The position numbers and the translations under genes were made by a program. From an uncultured Rhodobiaceae bacterium (lineage in GTDB: Bacteria; Pseudomonadota; Alphaproteobacteria; Parvibaculales; Parvibaculaceae): DNA of 53,037 nucleotides. Below the pieces are notes generated by a model that saw only the letters and a program-made list of their open reading frames with translations, did not search any database and was not told the origin of the DNA. Positions 1 to 8,709 of the stretch are shown one piece after another (within the stretch, counting starts at the first letter, position 1; the number at the start of each line of letters is the position of its first letter). The stretch spans positions 1-53,037 of the forward strand of contig CAJXOU010000014.1 of the NCBI GenBank assembly GCA_913057645.1, in the 5' to 3' direction.

Positions 1-1
1 G

Positions 2-829
2 TCCATCGCCGCGTCTGCCCCGATTGCCCTCCCCGAACCCTCGCTCGAGACCCTCCCCGGCCTCTGGCGCCGCTCGCTGCTGGCCTGGCCGGATGGGCGC
101 GAGGACCGGACGAGCTTCGTCAACTGGATGCAGGGGCCAGGCCTTTATCTTGACCTGCGCCAGCCGGACGGCGCGCCCGACTTCTCCGGCGTCGCCTCGC
201 TCTCCGATCTCCGGCACGAGGAGATCGTCTGGCTCGCGCGGCAGGAAGGCTTCGCCGGCGAACTCGTCCATGAGGACGGCTGGTTCGAATGGCGGCGCGA
301 CATCGATTTCCAGCCGCAGGCGATTTACTCGGATCGCGGCCGGCTCTGGATCGAGGGCGGCACCATGGTCGAGGAGGGAAAGGACATTCCCTATATCGAG
401 CACTGGCACCGTGAGCCGGTCGCCGGAAGTCCGGAATGGGCGGCCCGGCTCGAAGATCGCGAGACCGGACAAAAGGGAGCGATCGCACGGCTCGGCAGCC
501 TTTTCATGATCGCGCGCGAACGCTACTGCGAGACGCCGGCAGGCCTCACCCTTTCCGAATGCGTCGAGGGGGCGGCCGATATCGCCCGCGCCCGCGACTT
601 CATCGACTGCGAAATCTCGCAAGGCGCGGTGACGAGCGCGGGCTGGATCGTGCAGCGCTCGAGCCTGCCCTTCCGCGAAGGCAAGGCGGTGATGCCTTGC
701 CTCGCCGCCGGGATTCTCGAAACGGCGGACATGGATGCGAAGGGGCGGCCCTTTGCACGGCGCTGGGAAATCACGGATCTCCGCGGCGAACCTCTGCTCG
801 ATGTGACGGAGAACGGAGTAACACGATGA
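2..829 (+). CDS. Conserved hypothetical protein, 5' end outside the window
   Basis: The frame is open from the left edge, and the first in-frame ATG (128) falls inside what looks like conserved sequence, so the true start lies just before the window. About 275 residues are visible. There is no signal peptide or membrane segment. The N-terminal part is rich in Trp and Arg, with a WRRSLL-x-WPDG stretch and a VNWMQGPGLYLDLR stretch, suggesting a soluble beta-rich domain. I dimly recall uncharacterised bacterial proteins with this pattern but know no function for them. The stop overlaps the start of the downstream dioxygenase (ATGA), so the two genes are translationally coupled and may work together. 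A yeast HRI1-like fold is only a guess. Confidence 0.7.
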   Translation, partial: SIAASAPIALPEPSLETLPGLWRRSLLAWPDGREDRTSFVNWMQGPGLYLDLRQPDGAPDFSGVASLSDLRHEEIVWLARQEGFAGELVHEDGWFEWRRDIDFQPQAIYSDRGRLWIEGGTMVEEGKDIPYIEHWHREPVAGSPEWAARLEDRETGQKGAIARLGSLFMIARERYCETPAGLTLSECVEGAADIARARDFIDCEISQGAVTSAGWIVQRSSLPFREGKAVMPCLAAGILETADMDAKGRPFARRWEITDLRGEPLLDVTENGVTR

Positions 830-1887
830 GTGAGATCGAAGCGAAGGGCACGGCCTTCACCAGCATCCCGATTATCGACATCGCGCCGCTCTTCTCCGAC
901 GACGAAGCGGGAAAACGCAAGGTCGCCGCCGAAATGGCGGAAGCGGCGGCCAATGTCGGCTTTCTTTATGTGAAGGGTCACAACATTCCGCGCGAGATGA
1001 TCGACAGGCTCGAAGCGCGCGCGGCGGAGTTCTTTGCGCTGCCGGAAGAGCGGAAGATGGCGCACTATATCGGCAAGTCGCGCGCCCATCGCGGCTATGT
1101 GCCGACAGGCGAGGAAGGCTTCTACGACGGCACGAACCCGGCGAAGATGGACAAGAAGGAAGCCTTCGACCTGTCCGTCGAACTGCCCGAAGACGATCCG
1201 GACCACGTGACCGGTTATCGCATGCTGGGGCCGAACCAGTGGCCGGACGAACTCCCCGAAATGCGCCGCGACGTCTACGCCTATTACGAGGCGGCGATGG
1301 CGCTCGGCCGCACGCTCTTCGGCGGCTTCGCCCGCGCGCTCGGCCTTCCGGAAAACCATTTCGAACGCTGGCTGACGAAACCGCCCTCGCAGCTCCGCCT
1401 CGTGCACTATCCATCGGACCCCGCGCGCGCGGTCGCCGAATGGGGGATCAGCGCGCATACCGATTATGAGTGCTTCACGATCCTGCATGTGACGGCGCCG
1501 GGGTTGCAGGTGATGAACGCGAAGGGCGACTGGATCGAGGCGCCGCCCGTCGAGGGCGCTTTCGTCATCAATATCGGCGACATGCTGGAGGCGCTGACCA
1601 ATGGCCGCTTCATCGCGACGCCGCACCGCGTGCGCAACGTGCCGGACGAACGCTTCTCCTTCCCGCTCTTCTGCGCGCTCGACTACGACACGCTGATCGA
1701 ACCGCTGCCGCAATTCGTCGACGGCGAGAAGCGCTATCCGCCTTACGTCGCGGGCGGCCATCTCGTCACCCAGACCATGCGCACGTTCAGATATCTCAAG
1801 GAACTCGTCGCCGACGGCAAACTGGAACTGCCGGAAAGCGAAGACCACGCGACGGCCTTCGGCCGCCGCGAGAGCGAGCCGGCCTAG
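826..1887 (+). CDS. Isopenicillin N synthase-family Fe(II)/2-oxoglutarate dioxygenase
   Basis: The 353-residue protein has the DIOX_N plus 2OG-FeII_Oxy layout. The N-terminal half begins with IPIIDIAPLF and carries the NVGFLYVKGHNIP stretch. The C-terminal double-stranded beta helix holds the iron ligands H211 and D213 (in AHTDYECF) and H267 (in ATPHRVRN), with R276-F-S278 as the usual 2-oxoglutarate-binding RxS. All catalytic positions are therefore present. Family members oxidise small molecules, plant hormones or amino-acid derivatives in the cytoplasm; the substrate cannot be read from sequence. The start ATG overlaps the upstream stop by four bases. The downstream neighbour is a binding protein of the urea/guanidine-linked type, so a nitrogen-rich substrate is possible but is inference. 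Confidence 0.9.
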   Translation: MSEIEAKGTAFTSIPIIDIAPLFSDDEAGKRKVAAEMAEAAANVGFLYVKGHNIPREMIDRLEARAAEFFALPEERKMAHYIGKSRAHRGYVPTGEEGFYDGTNPAKMDKKEAFDLSVELPEDDPDHVTGYRMLGPNQWPDELPEMRRDVYAYYEAAMALGRTLFGGFARALGLPENHFERWLTKPPSQLRLVHYPSDPARAVAEWGISAHTDYECFTILHVTAPGLQVMNAKGDWIEAPPVEGAFVINIGDMLEALTNGRFIATPHRVRNVPDERFSFPLFCALDYDTLIEPLPQFVDGEKRYPPYVAGGHLVTQTMRTFRYLKELVADGKLELPESEDHATAFGRRESEPA

Positions 1888-1991
1888 ACCGGTAAAGGGA
1901 CGCGGGGAAACGCCTGGAAGAATGAATGCCTGCCGTGCGGGAAAAGCCTTTCCGCGCGACCGGGGAACTGTAACCAGTGAAAGGACAACCC

Positions 1992-3071
1992 ATGCCGCGA
2001 TCATCCTTCTTCCGGAGAACCGCTCTCGCCCTTTTCGTTTCGCTTCTGACCGGCCTGTCCTTCGCGGGCAGCGCGGCGGCGGCGGACAAGACCTTCAAGC
2101 TCGCCTGGGCGCTTTACCCGGGCTACATGCCCTGGGCCTATGCCGAGCATTCCGGCATCATGGACAAATGGGCCGACAAATACGGCATCGATGTCGAGAT
2201 CGTGCAGATCAACGACTACATCGAGTCGATAAATCAATACACGGCAGGCGAGTACGACGCGGTGGCCAACACCGTGATGGACACGCTCACCATTCCCGCC
2301 GCTGGCGGCGTCGATTCCACGTCGATCATTCTCGGCGACTACACCAACGGCAATGACGCGATCTTCGTGAAGGGCGAAGGCAGGACGATGGCCGACCTGA
2401 AGGGCAAGAAGGTCCATCTCGTCCAGTATTCCGTCTCGCATTACATGCTCGCGCTGGCGCTCGAAAAGGCCGGCATGAGCCTCGACGATGTCGAGACCGC
2501 GAACATTGCCGATGCCGATTTCGTCGCCGCGCTGCAGACCTCCGACGTCGAGGCCGTGGTCACCTGGAATCCGGCAACGGTGCAGCTCTATGACGACCCC
2601 TCCGTCACCTCCGTGTTCGATTCCTCCGAAACGCCCGGCGAGATCCAGGACATCCTGATCGTGAAGACGGACGTGCTGAAGGAGAACCCCGAACTCGGCA
2701 AGGCGCTCACCGGCGCCTGGTACGAAGTGCTCGCCATCATGAAGAAGGATGACGAGGAAGGGATCGAGGCGCGCACCTTCATGGCCGAAGTCTCCGGCAC
2801 CGATCTCGCCGATTTCGACCGCCAGGTCGCGACGACCTATTTCTACGGCCCCGCCGAAGGCGCGGAAGCCTATGGCGGCGCGGCCATGCCGGGCATCGTC
2901 GCCAGCACGACCGGCTTCGCCTTCTCGCAAGGCCTGCTCGGACCGGAAGCGAAGGATGAAGGTTATGTCGGCGTCGAACTCGCGGACGGCACCATCATCG
3001 GCGACGAGGACAATGTGAAGTTCCGCATCGACACGAGCTACATGGAGATGGCGTCGAAAGGCGAAATCTGA
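1992..3071 (+). CDS. ABC transporter substrate-binding protein, urea-carboxylase-region type
   Basis: This is a periplasmic binding protein of the NrtA/SsuA/TauA superfamily. A Sec signal peptide (MPRSSFFRRTALALF..., cleavage around AAA|ADKTF) precedes a mature domain beginning with FKLAWALYPGYMPWAYAEHSG. Stretches such as INDYIESINQYTAGEYD, NTVMDTLTIPAAGGVDST and VVTWNP closely match what I know of the family found beside urea carboxylase genes, now linked to urea and guanidine compounds. No permease or ATPase gene follows: the next gene is on the other strand. Any partners must lie upstream of the window or elsewhere. An in-frame ATG at 1977 is possible, but 1992 gives the cleaner signal peptide. 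The ligand is not known. Confidence 0.87.
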   Translation: MPRSSFFRRTALALFVSLLTGLSFAGSAAAADKTFKLAWALYPGYMPWAYAEHSGIMDKWADKYGIDVEIVQINDYIESINQYTAGEYDAVANTVMDTLTIPAAGGVDSTSIILGDYTNGNDAIFVKGEGRTMADLKGKKVHLVQYSVSHYMLALALEKAGMSLDDVETANIADADFVAALQTSDVEAVVTWNPATVQLYDDPSVTSVFDSSETPGEIQDILIVKTDVLKENPELGKALTGAWYEVLAIMKKDDEEGIEARTFMAEVSGTDLADFDRQVATTYFYGPAEGAEAYGGAAMPGIVASTTGFAFSQGLLGPEAKDEGYVGVELADGTIIGDEDNVKFRIDTSYMEMASKGEI

Positions 3072-3086
3072 CGCGGGAAAATCCGG

Positions 3087-3118
3087 CGCGGGCTTCTCTC
3101 AGAGGAGCCCGCGTTTTT
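3087..3118 (+). terminator. Rho-independent terminator after the binding-protein gene
   Basis: A GCGGGCTTCT / AGGAGCCCGC stem (one T-G pair) with a short loop is followed by five Ts at 3114-3118. It sits 16 bases past the binding-protein stop. The stop codon of the convergent TPR gene (3099-3101) falls inside the hairpin, so the element is packed into the end of the opposing gene. Confidence 0.85.
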
Positions 3119-3827
3119 CGAGCGCGCGGCGGACTTCCCATTCCTTCGGGCCATAGGCCCGCGCCTTCAGGAAATCCGTCTTTGCCTTCGCCGTTTCGCC
3201 CCGCGCTTCCAGCACATAGGCGCGGTAGAGCCAGCTCTGCCAGAAACCGGGCGCGAGATCGGCCGCCCTGTCCGCATCGGCCAATGCCTCGTCGAGACGC
3301 CCCGCTTTCAGGAGAGCGTAGCTCCGGCTCGCGATCGCGATGGCGTCGCGCGGGCGAAGACGGAGCGCTTCGTCGCAATCCGCAAGCGCTTCCTCGGCCC
3401 GGCCCATCTCCGCGTAAAGCCAGCAGCGATTGTTGAAGCTGATGCTGTCTTGCGGGTCGAGGTCGATGGCCGCTTCGAGATCGGCGAGCGCCGCCTCGTG
3501 GTCGCCGTTCCAGCCAAGGGCAATGGCGCGGTTGTTGAGCGTGCCGACATCGGGCCCGCCGGCGTCGAGTGCGGCGGTAAAATCGCGCGCCGCCTCGTCG
3601 AATTGCCCGAGCGAGGTATGGGTGACGCCGCGATTGTTGAGGATCGCCGCGCGGTCGGCGTCCGGCAGACCTGGCTCCTCGAGCGCCCGGTTGCAATAGC
3701 CGAGCGCAAGCGGCGCATCGTAGGAGACGGCGAAGCACCGCTCCGCGTCGTCGCTCCACGCGAATGCCGGAAGCGGCGCCAGAAGCGCTGCCAGAAAAAT
3801 CAGGATTGCCGGGCCGGTTCGGATCAT
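3099..3827 (-). CDS. Secreted tetratricopeptide-repeat protein
   Basis: The 242-residue protein has an N-terminal signal peptide (MIRTGPAILIFLAALLAPLPAFA) and then about five TPR units. Typical TPR spacing is visible in AILNNRGVTHTSLGQFDEAARDF, TLNNRAIALGWNGDHEAALADLEAAI, SFNNRCWLYAEMGRAEEALADCDEAL and the two repeats after it. TPR domains scaffold protein contacts, here probably in the periplasm; the partner is unknown. I chose the ATG at 3827 because a longer in-frame start at 3875 would place 16 non-conserved residues before the signal peptide. It converges on the dioxygenase/binding-protein operon and lies downstream of hslU, separated by about 55 bases, so it may be co-transcribed with hslVU. 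Confidence 0.85.
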   Translation of the reverse strand: MIRTGPAILIFLAALLAPLPAFAWSDDAERCFAVSYDAPLALGYCNRALEEPGLPDADRAAILNNRGVTHTSLGQFDEAARDFTAALDAGGPDVGTLNNRAIALGWNGDHEAALADLEAAIDLDPQDSISFNNRCWLYAEMGRAEEALADCDEALRLRPRDAIAIASRSYALLKAGRLDEALADADRAADLAPGFWQSWLYRAYVLEARGETAKAKTDFLKARAYGPKEWEVRRALEKRGLL

Positions 3828-3881
3828 GCCCGGATTATGCTGAATGCCGCGGAACTTGGCGAGTCCCGCCGGCACGAGCCC

Positions 3882-5189
3882 CTAGAGGATGAACTTGGTG
3901 AGGTCGGCGTTCTTCGTGAGGTCGCCGATATGCTCTTTCACGTAAGCCGCGTCGATCTTCACCGTTTCGCCAGCCTTGTCGGAGGCGGCGAAGCTCACCT
4001 CGTCCAGAACCCGCTCCATCACCGTGTGGAGCCGCCGCGCACCGATATTCTCGACCGTCGAATTGACCGACGTCGCAATGTCGGCGATGGCGTCGATGCC
4101 GTCATCGGTGAAATCGAGCGCGACCTCTTCGGTCTTCATCAACGCCACATATTGTTTTATGAGGCTCGCTTCGGGTTCGGTCAGGACGCGGCGCATGTCG
4201 TCTTTCGAGAGCGCCTGAAGCTCGACGCGGATCGGCAGGCGGCCCTGCAGTTCCGGCAGAAGGTCGGATGGCTTCGCGATGTGGAAGGCGCCCGACGCGA
4301 TGAAGAGAATGTGGTCGGTCTTGACCGCGCCATGCTTCGTCGCGACCGTCGTTCCCTCGATCAGCGGCAGCAGGTCGCGCTGCACGCCTTCGCGGCTGAC
4401 GTCCCCGCCCTGCTTTTCGGTGCGCGCGCAGATCTTGTCGACCTCGTCGAGGAAGACGATGCCGTTCTGCTCGACCGCATGGATCGCGTCCTGCGTCACC
4501 TGCTCCTGGTCGAGCAGCTTGTCGCTCTCCTCCGCGATCAGGGTTTCGTAGCTGTCACGCACCCGCATCCGGCGTGGCTTGGTGCGGTTTCCGAATGCCT
4601 TGCCCATGATGTCGGAGAGATTGATCATGCCGACCTGGCTTCCCGGCATCCCCGGAATGTCGAGCGTCGGCATGCCGCCGGTCGCATCCTGCACCTCGAC
4701 CTCGATTTCCTTCTCGTCGAGTTCGCCGGAACGCAGCTTCCTGCGGAAGCTTTCGCGTGTCGCCTCGCTGGCATTCTGGCCGACCAACGCTTCAAGCACG
4801 CGGTTTTCGGCGGCGAGATGCGCCTTTGCCTGCACGTCCTTGCGTTTGCGTTCCCGCGTCATCGACAGCGAAATCTCGACAAGGTCCCGGATGATCTGCT
4901 CGACGTCGCGGCCGACATAGCCGACTTCGGTGAACTTGGTGGCTTCCACTTTCAGGAAAGGCGCTTCCGCGAGCTTCGCCAGGCGGCGCGAGATTTCCGT
5001 CTTGCCGACACCGGTCGGCCCGATCATCAGGATGTTCTTCGGCAGCACTTCCTCGCGCAGATCCTCCGGCAGTTGCTGCCGCCGCCAGCGGTTGCGCAGC
5101 GCGATCGCGACCGCGCGCTTGGCATCGCGCTGGCCGACGATATAGCGGTCGAGTTCGGAAACGATCTCACGCGGCGAAAAACTGGTCAT
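3882..5189 (-). CDS. hslU: ATP-dependent protease ATPase subunit HslU
   Basis: The 435-residue Clp/Hsp100 ATPase is the unfoldase of the HslUV (ClpYQ) protease, feeding unfolded proteins into the HslV chamber in the cytoplasm. Visible hallmarks are [16 protein letters not shown] at the N terminus, Walker A GPTGVGKT at residues 57-64, the GYVGRDVE pore motif, Walker [11 protein letters not shown], a sensor region around LFIASGAFH, and the C-terminal tail ending KFIL that docks into HslV. The length matches the family. The start at 5189 is preceded by GGAGG on the coding strand; an upstream in-frame ATG (5231) would add 14 residues unlike HslU. It follows the DUF2585 gene by a few bases, in one operon with hslV. 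Confidence 0.98.
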   Translation of the reverse strand: MTSFSPREIVSELDRYIVGQRDAKRAVAIALRNRWRRQQLPEDLREEVLPKNILMIGPTGVGKTEISRRLAKLAEAPFLKVEATKFTEVGYVGRDVEQIIRDLVEISLSMTRERKRKDVQAKAHLAAENRVLEALVGQNASEATRESFRRKLRSGELDEKEIEVEVQDATGGMPTLDIPGMPGSQVGMINLSDIMGKAFGNRTKPRRMRVRDSYETLIAEESDKLLDQEQVTQDAIHAVEQNGIVFLDEVDKICARTEKQGGDVSREGVQRDLLPLIEGTTVATKHGAVKTDHILFIASGAFHIAKPSDLLPELQGRLPIRVELQALSKDDMRRVLTEPEASLIKQYVALMKTEEVALDFTDDGIDAIADIATSVNSTVENIGARRLHTVMERVLDEVSFAASDKAGETVKIDAAYVKEHIGDLTKNADLTKFIL

Positions 5190-5193
5190 CGAA

Positions 5194-5781
5194 TTACATT
5201 CCTCCTGCCGCCTGCCATTCGCGGACGGCATCGACGGGGTAGATCAACATCAGGACATTGAGGGCGAGGTTGTCGCGGATCATGTAGCCGACACCTGCTT
5301 CCATTAAAAGGCCCGCCGCCACCACGATCCATATGGGGAGCCGCGCCGCCAGCACAAAGCCGAGCACCATGGCGAGGCTGTCGGCGAGGGAGTTCACGAT
5401 GCTGTCGCCGTAATAATCGAGGGATACCGTTTCCGCCCGGTAGCGCTCGATCACCATGGGGGTGTTTTCCAGCACTTCCCATGCGCCCTCGACGAAAAGC
5501 GCGGCGACGAGCCACCAGCCCACCGGATAGCGCCGCAGCAACAGGAAGGCGGCACCGTAAAAGAGGAAACCATGGATGATGTGGGAGGGTGTGTACCAGT
5601 CGCTGAGATGCTGCGAGTTCTCCGAACTCATCACCACGCCATGCCAGAGCTTCACCGTGCCGCAGTCGCAGATCGGCACCCGGCCCATCGCATAGAGCAC
5701 CACCGCCTGCAGGACGAGAAGTCCGGCCGCGGCGGCAAGCCAGAGCGGCGGCTTCCACCGCGCGAGGCCGGGTTTCGTCAC
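5194..5781 (-). CDS. DUF2585 (UPF0314) integral membrane protein
   Basis: The 195-residue protein has about five predicted membrane helices and the strongly conserved UPF0314 core [33 protein letters not shown] and [16 protein letters not shown]. No function is established for the family. It lies between hslV and hslU. The GTG start at 5781 overlaps the hslV stop (GTGA on the coding strand), so expression is coupled to hslV. The acidic and histidine residues in the core are suggestive of a metal- or lipid-active membrane enzyme, but that is speculation. Confidence 0.93.
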   Translation of the reverse strand: MTKPGLARWKPPLWLAAAAGLLVLQAVVLYAMGRVPICDCGTVKLWHGVVMSSENSQHLSDWYTPSHIIHGFLFYGAAFLLLRRYPVGWWLVAALFVEGAWEVLENTPMVIERYRAETVSLDYYGDSIVNSLADSLAMVLGFVLAARLPIWIVVAAGLLMEAGVGYMIRDNLALNVLMLIYPVDAVREWQAAGGM

Positions 5782-6332
5782 GCGTCGAGGCTTTCGACGG
5801 TGAGATTGTTGTTCGTGTAGACGCAGATTTCGGCGGCGATCTTCATCGCCTTGCGGGCAATCTCTTCCGCGGTGAGGTCCATGTCGGCCAGCGCGCGGGC
5901 GGCCGCGAGCGCGTAGTTGCCGCCGGAGCCGATGCCGGTGACGCCGCCTTCGGGTTCCAGCACGTCGCCATTGCCGGTGAGGACAAGGGTCACTTCCCGG
6001 TCGGCGACGATCATCAGCGCTTCGAGACGGCGCAGATACCGGTCGGTGCGCCAGTCCTTGGCGAGCTCGACACAGGCGCGCATGAGCTGGCCCGGATACT
6101 GCTCGATCTTGGCTTCGAGCCGCTCGAACAGGGTCATCGCGTCCGCCGTCGCGCCCGCGAAGCCCGCGATCACGTCGCCCTTGCCGAGCGGGCGCACCTT
6201 CCGGGCATTGCCCTTCATGATCGTGTCGCCCATCGAAACCTGGCCGTCGCCCGCGACCACGACCTTGCCCCCCTTGCGAACGGTCAGGATGGTTGTGCCG
6301 TGCCAGTTGATCGGGTCGTGCGAAGACGTCAT
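5778..6332 (-). CDS. hslV: ATP-dependent protease proteolytic subunit HslV
   Basis: The 184-residue N-terminal-nucleophile peptidase is the proteolytic chamber of HslUV. After a 12-residue propeptide ([12 protein letters not shown]) comes the catalytic Thr13 in [10 protein letters not shown]. The conserved [20 protein letters not shown] and [16 protein letters not shown] segments follow. The length is normal. The start at 6332 is chosen because the propeptide fits alphaproteobacterial HslV; an in-frame ATG at 6422 would add 30 unlike residues. It is the first gene of hslV-DUF2585-hslU. A PPOX-family gene diverges from it. I could not identify a clear RpoH promoter in the 155-base divergent gap. 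Confidence 0.98.
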   Translation of the reverse strand: MTSSHDPINWHGTTILTVRKGGKVVVAGDGQVSMGDTIMKGNARKVRPLGKGDVIAGFAGATADAMTLFERLEAKIEQYPGQLMRACVELAKDWRTDRYLRRLEALMIVADREVTLVLTGNGDVLEPEGGVTGIGSGGNYALAAARALADMDLTAEEIARKAMKIAAEICVYTNNNLTVESLDA

Positions 6333-6487
6333 TTCGTTCCTGTCGGGTTGTGTCAGGAGGCGGGTGGTTGCGGCTACCATGTGGCCGCTTCCCGCCATAG
6401 GGTCAAGTGCACGGGGCACCACTTGCCTTGAATGGCCCTATCTGCAAATGATAGTCTTTCGCAAAAGATGATGATCTGGAGGGGCCG

Positions 6488-7102
6488 ATGTCCGGCGAAC
6501 TGAATTCCGAAGAAGCGCTCCGCACCGTCTATCCGGACCCCGGACAGACCAGGGGCAAGGTTCTGCCGATGCTCGACCCTCATGCGCGCAGTTTCATCGG
6601 CCTCGCGCCCTTTCTCTGCATCGGCACGGCGCGCCCGGACGGTCTCGGCGACGTCTCGCCCCGCGGCGGCGAGCCGGGCTTCGTCCATGTGCTGGACGAC
6701 ACCCATCTCGCCATGCCGGACCGGCCCGGCAACAACCTGATCGATACGCTCTCGAACATCGCCCTGTCCCCCTCCGTCGGGCTCCTCTTCTTTGTGCCGG
6801 GCTTTGAGGAAATGCTGCGCGTGAACGGCGTCGCGAAAACGGTCACCGACCCGGAAATGATGGAGCGCTTCACCGTGGACGGGAAAAAGCCCCGCTCCGT
6901 CATGCTGATCGAGGTGCGGGAGGTCTTTTTCCACTGCACCAAGGCGCTGAAACGTTCCGGTCTCTGGGACGCCTCGAAACACGTCCCGCGCGAGACGATG
7001 CCGAGCTTCGGCCAGATCGTTCGCGACCAGATGAAGCTGCCCGTCGCCGCCGACCTGATCGACACCGCGCTCGAGGACGACGCGAAAAAGAACCTTTACT
7101 GA
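6488..7102 (+). CDS. PPOX-type FMN-dependent flavoprotein
   Basis: This 204-residue protein of the pyridoxamine-5'-phosphate-oxidase-like split-barrel fold resembles the DR2398/MSMEG_1061 group of FMN-binding proteins. Visible family features are LGDVSPRGGEPGFVHVLDDTHLAMPDRPGNN (flavin-site region), IALSPSVGLLFFVPGFEE and the C-terminal FFHCTKALKRSGLWD. Such proteins bind FMN and reduce or oxidise small molecules; the substrate is unknown. The start at 6488 follows a GGAGGGG sequence. It diverges from hslV and converges on another, unrelated-subgroup PPOX protein 10 bases downstream. Confidence 0.88.
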   Translation: MSGELNSEEALRTVYPDPGQTRGKVLPMLDPHARSFIGLAPFLCIGTARPDGLGDVSPRGGEPGFVHVLDDTHLAMPDRPGNNLIDTLSNIALSPSVGLLFFVPGFEEMLRVNGVAKTVTDPEMMERFTVDGKKPRSVMLIEVREVFFHCTKALKRSGLWDASKHVPRETMPSFGQIVRDQMKLPVAADLIDTALEDDAKKNLY

Positions 7103-7112
7103 GGGCTTTTCC

Positions 7113-7643
7113 TCACCCGGCCAGGTCGAACGCGCCGGGATCGCCGCCAAGTTCCCGGACCTGGTCTTCGAGCGCACGGATGCGGGTTTCGAGCCGCGCG
7201 AAGGCGGGCGTAAGGGTGGCGGCGTCCCAGCGCGGCAGGATATGGCTCGGGCAGTTCATGTCCCATTCGTCGATCTCGATGAGGATCGCGCGCTCGACCC
7301 GGCCGCGATAGGCGGGGTCGGCGAGCGAGCGGGCAAGGTCCGGATCGTCGGTGACGGCCCGCGCCCGGCCGCGGATCTTCACCCGCCGCCGCGTCGGATA
7401 GTCGATCAGGAAAAGGAACGCCTGCGGGTTCTCGGCCAGGTGCCCGAGGGTCACATATTGCTGGTTGCCCGCGAAATCGGCAAAGCCGAGCGTTGCCTCA
7501 TCCATGACCTTGAGGAAGCCCCTGGGGCCGCCCCGGTGCTGGATATAGGGCCGGCCCGCCGCATTGGCGGTCCCCAGGTAGAAATGGTCGCGCTCGGCGA
7601 TGAACTGCGCGAGGTCGGGGGTAAGGCGGGTCTGCCAGGCCAT
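7113..7643 (-). CDS. Pyridoxamine 5'-phosphate oxidase-family protein
   Basis: The 176-residue split-barrel protein carries DHFYLGTANAAGRPYIQHRGG, followed by GFLKVMDEATLGFADFAGNQQYVTLGHLAENPQAFLFLIDY and RRRVKIRGRARAV, the classic order of a PNPOx-like FMN-binding barrel. A C-terminal helix (LETRIRALEDQVRELG) may be a short coiled coil. The family is broad and mostly uncharacterised; true PdxH activity is unlikely because the PdxH C-terminal signature is absent. It converges on the neighbouring PPOX gene. Confidence 0.87.
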   Translation of the reverse strand: MAWQTRLTPDLAQFIAERDHFYLGTANAAGRPYIQHRGGPRGFLKVMDEATLGFADFAGNQQYVTLGHLAENPQAFLFLIDYPTRRRVKIRGRARAVTDDPDLARSLADPAYRGRVERAILIEIDEWDMNCPSHILPRWDAATLTPAFARLETRIRALEDQVRELGGDPGAFDLAG

Positions 7644-8010
7644 GCGGGCGCTCCATCGTCGGCATTGAGGGTTCCATATATGGAGCCGGGAGACCGCGGG
7701 CGCCAGCCCATGGAAGATTCTACATCTGGTGGTACAGATGACTCCGAATACCAGAAGAGACAGACGCTTTTCATTTGAATCAATAGTTTAGGACTTGTCC
7801 CGCAAGAGGATTCGGAGCAACTTAAAGTATTGGATGAGAAGCGCTCCAGAATATTGGTTAACGTACTGTAAGTAATTGTGATTCAATCTGAATCACCACT
7901 TGAAGGAGAACGGGCGCCGGGGCGTCGGCTTTGCGCTGGTCCACCGCCCGCCCGCCTGATAAAAGCGGCCCGCCAACCGGCCGTTTTGAGCCCGAACCGG
8001 AAACCGAACA
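7644..8010. other. AT-rich intergenic region with clustered GANTC sites
   Basis: This 367-base stretch lies between the divergent PPOX gene and hisB, and its middle part (about 7700-7900) is clearly richer in A+T than its surroundings. It contains six GANTC sites (7716, 7740, 7777, 7809, 7880, 7890), the target of the cell-cycle methyltransferase CcrM. It also holds a CATCTG-N6-CAGATG dyad at 7723-7740 and a perfect 8-3-8 palindrome at 7878-7896. No convincing gene is seen. It probably carries the promoters for both flanking genes. Confidence 0.6.
7878..7896. promoter_or_regulatory. Perfect 8-3-8 palindrome upstream of hisB, containing two GANTC sites
   Basis: The sequence GTGATTCA-ATC-TGAATCAC is a perfect inverted repeat. 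Each arm includes one GANTC (GATTC at 7880, GAATC at 7890). It lies 115 bases before the hisB start, in promoter position. It could be a repressor or activator operator whose binding is affected by CcrM methylation. I do not recognise the regulator. Confidence 0.5.
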
Positions 8011-8622
8011 ATGAAGACCGAGAGCGAAAGCCGCACCGCGACCGTCGAACGCAAGACGAAGGAGACCAGTGTTTCCGTCTCGCTCGATCTCGACGGCAAT
8101 GGCGACTATGACGTCGATACCGGGATCGGCTTTCTCGACCACATGCTGGAGCAGCTTTCCCGCCACTCGCTGATGGACCTGAAGGTTCGCGCAAAGGGCG
8201 ATCTGCATATCGATTTCCACCACACGACGGAAGACACCGGCATCGTGATCGGCGAGGCCGTGCGCCAGGCGCTGGGCGATTTCAAGGGTATCCGCCGCTA
8301 CGCGACCTCGGTGATCCCGATGGACGAAACCTGCACCCGCGTCTCGATCGACGTGTCGCAGCGCCCCTATCTCGTCTGGAAGGTGAACTTCACGAAGCCG
8401 AAGCTCGGCGACATGGACACCGAACTCTTCAAGGAGTGGTTCCAGGCCTTCGCGCAGAATGCGGGCATCACGTTGCACATCGAGAACATGTACGGCGAGA
8501 ACAATCACCATATCGTCGAAAGCTGCTTCAAGGGCCTTGCCCGCGCGCTTCGCGAGGCGGTGGAGATCGACCCGCGAACCTCCGGCCGCGTTCCCTCGAC
8601 CAAGGGCGTCCTCGGCACCTGA
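8011..8622 (+). CDS. hisB: Imidazoleglycerol-phosphate dehydratase
   Basis: HisB (203 residues, monofunctional form without the phosphatase domain) removes water from imidazoleglycerol phosphate, the sixth step of histidine synthesis. The manganese-site motifs are all visible: [48 protein letters not shown], and [26 protein letters not shown]. It is the first gene of the his cluster and sits downstream of an AT-rich regulatory gap. The ATG at 8011 matches the family N terminus. Confidence 0.98.
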   Translation: MKTESESRTATVERKTKETSVSVSLDLDGNGDYDVDTGIGFLDHMLEQLSRHSLMDLKVRAKGDLHIDFHHTTEDTGIVIGEAVRQALGDFKGIRRYATSVIPMDETCTRVSIDVSQRPYLVWKVNFTKPKLGDMDTELFKEWFQAFAQNAGITLHIENMYGENNHHIVESCFKGLARALREAVEIDPRTSGRVPSTKGVLGT

Positions 8623-8709
8623 ATTCCCTTCTGCCGTCTGGCCTTTTGGCCGCGTCTGTCATAGACAGGAGCCGCAAGACCGGGCCCCTTTCGGGCGGAA
8701 CGATATCCT

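Noticed and set aside
1888-1991. Possible guanidine or cobalamin riboswitch before the binding-protein gene
   Set aside because: A small hairpin (GCGG-GAAA/TTTCCGC) exists, but I could not match the conserved ACGR-loop pairs of guanidine-II, the guanidine-I or -III cores, or a full cobalamin box.
6397-6441. Nested short dyads (ATAGGG/CCCTAT and CAAGTG/CACTTG) between hslV and the PPOX gene
   Set aside because: Six-base arms with unequal spacing are not convincing; no RpoH promoter fit either.
7644-8010. AT-rich GANTC cluster as a chromosomal replication origin
   Set aside because: No DnaA boxes or hemE neighbour are seen; alphaproteobacterial origins usually lie near hemE.
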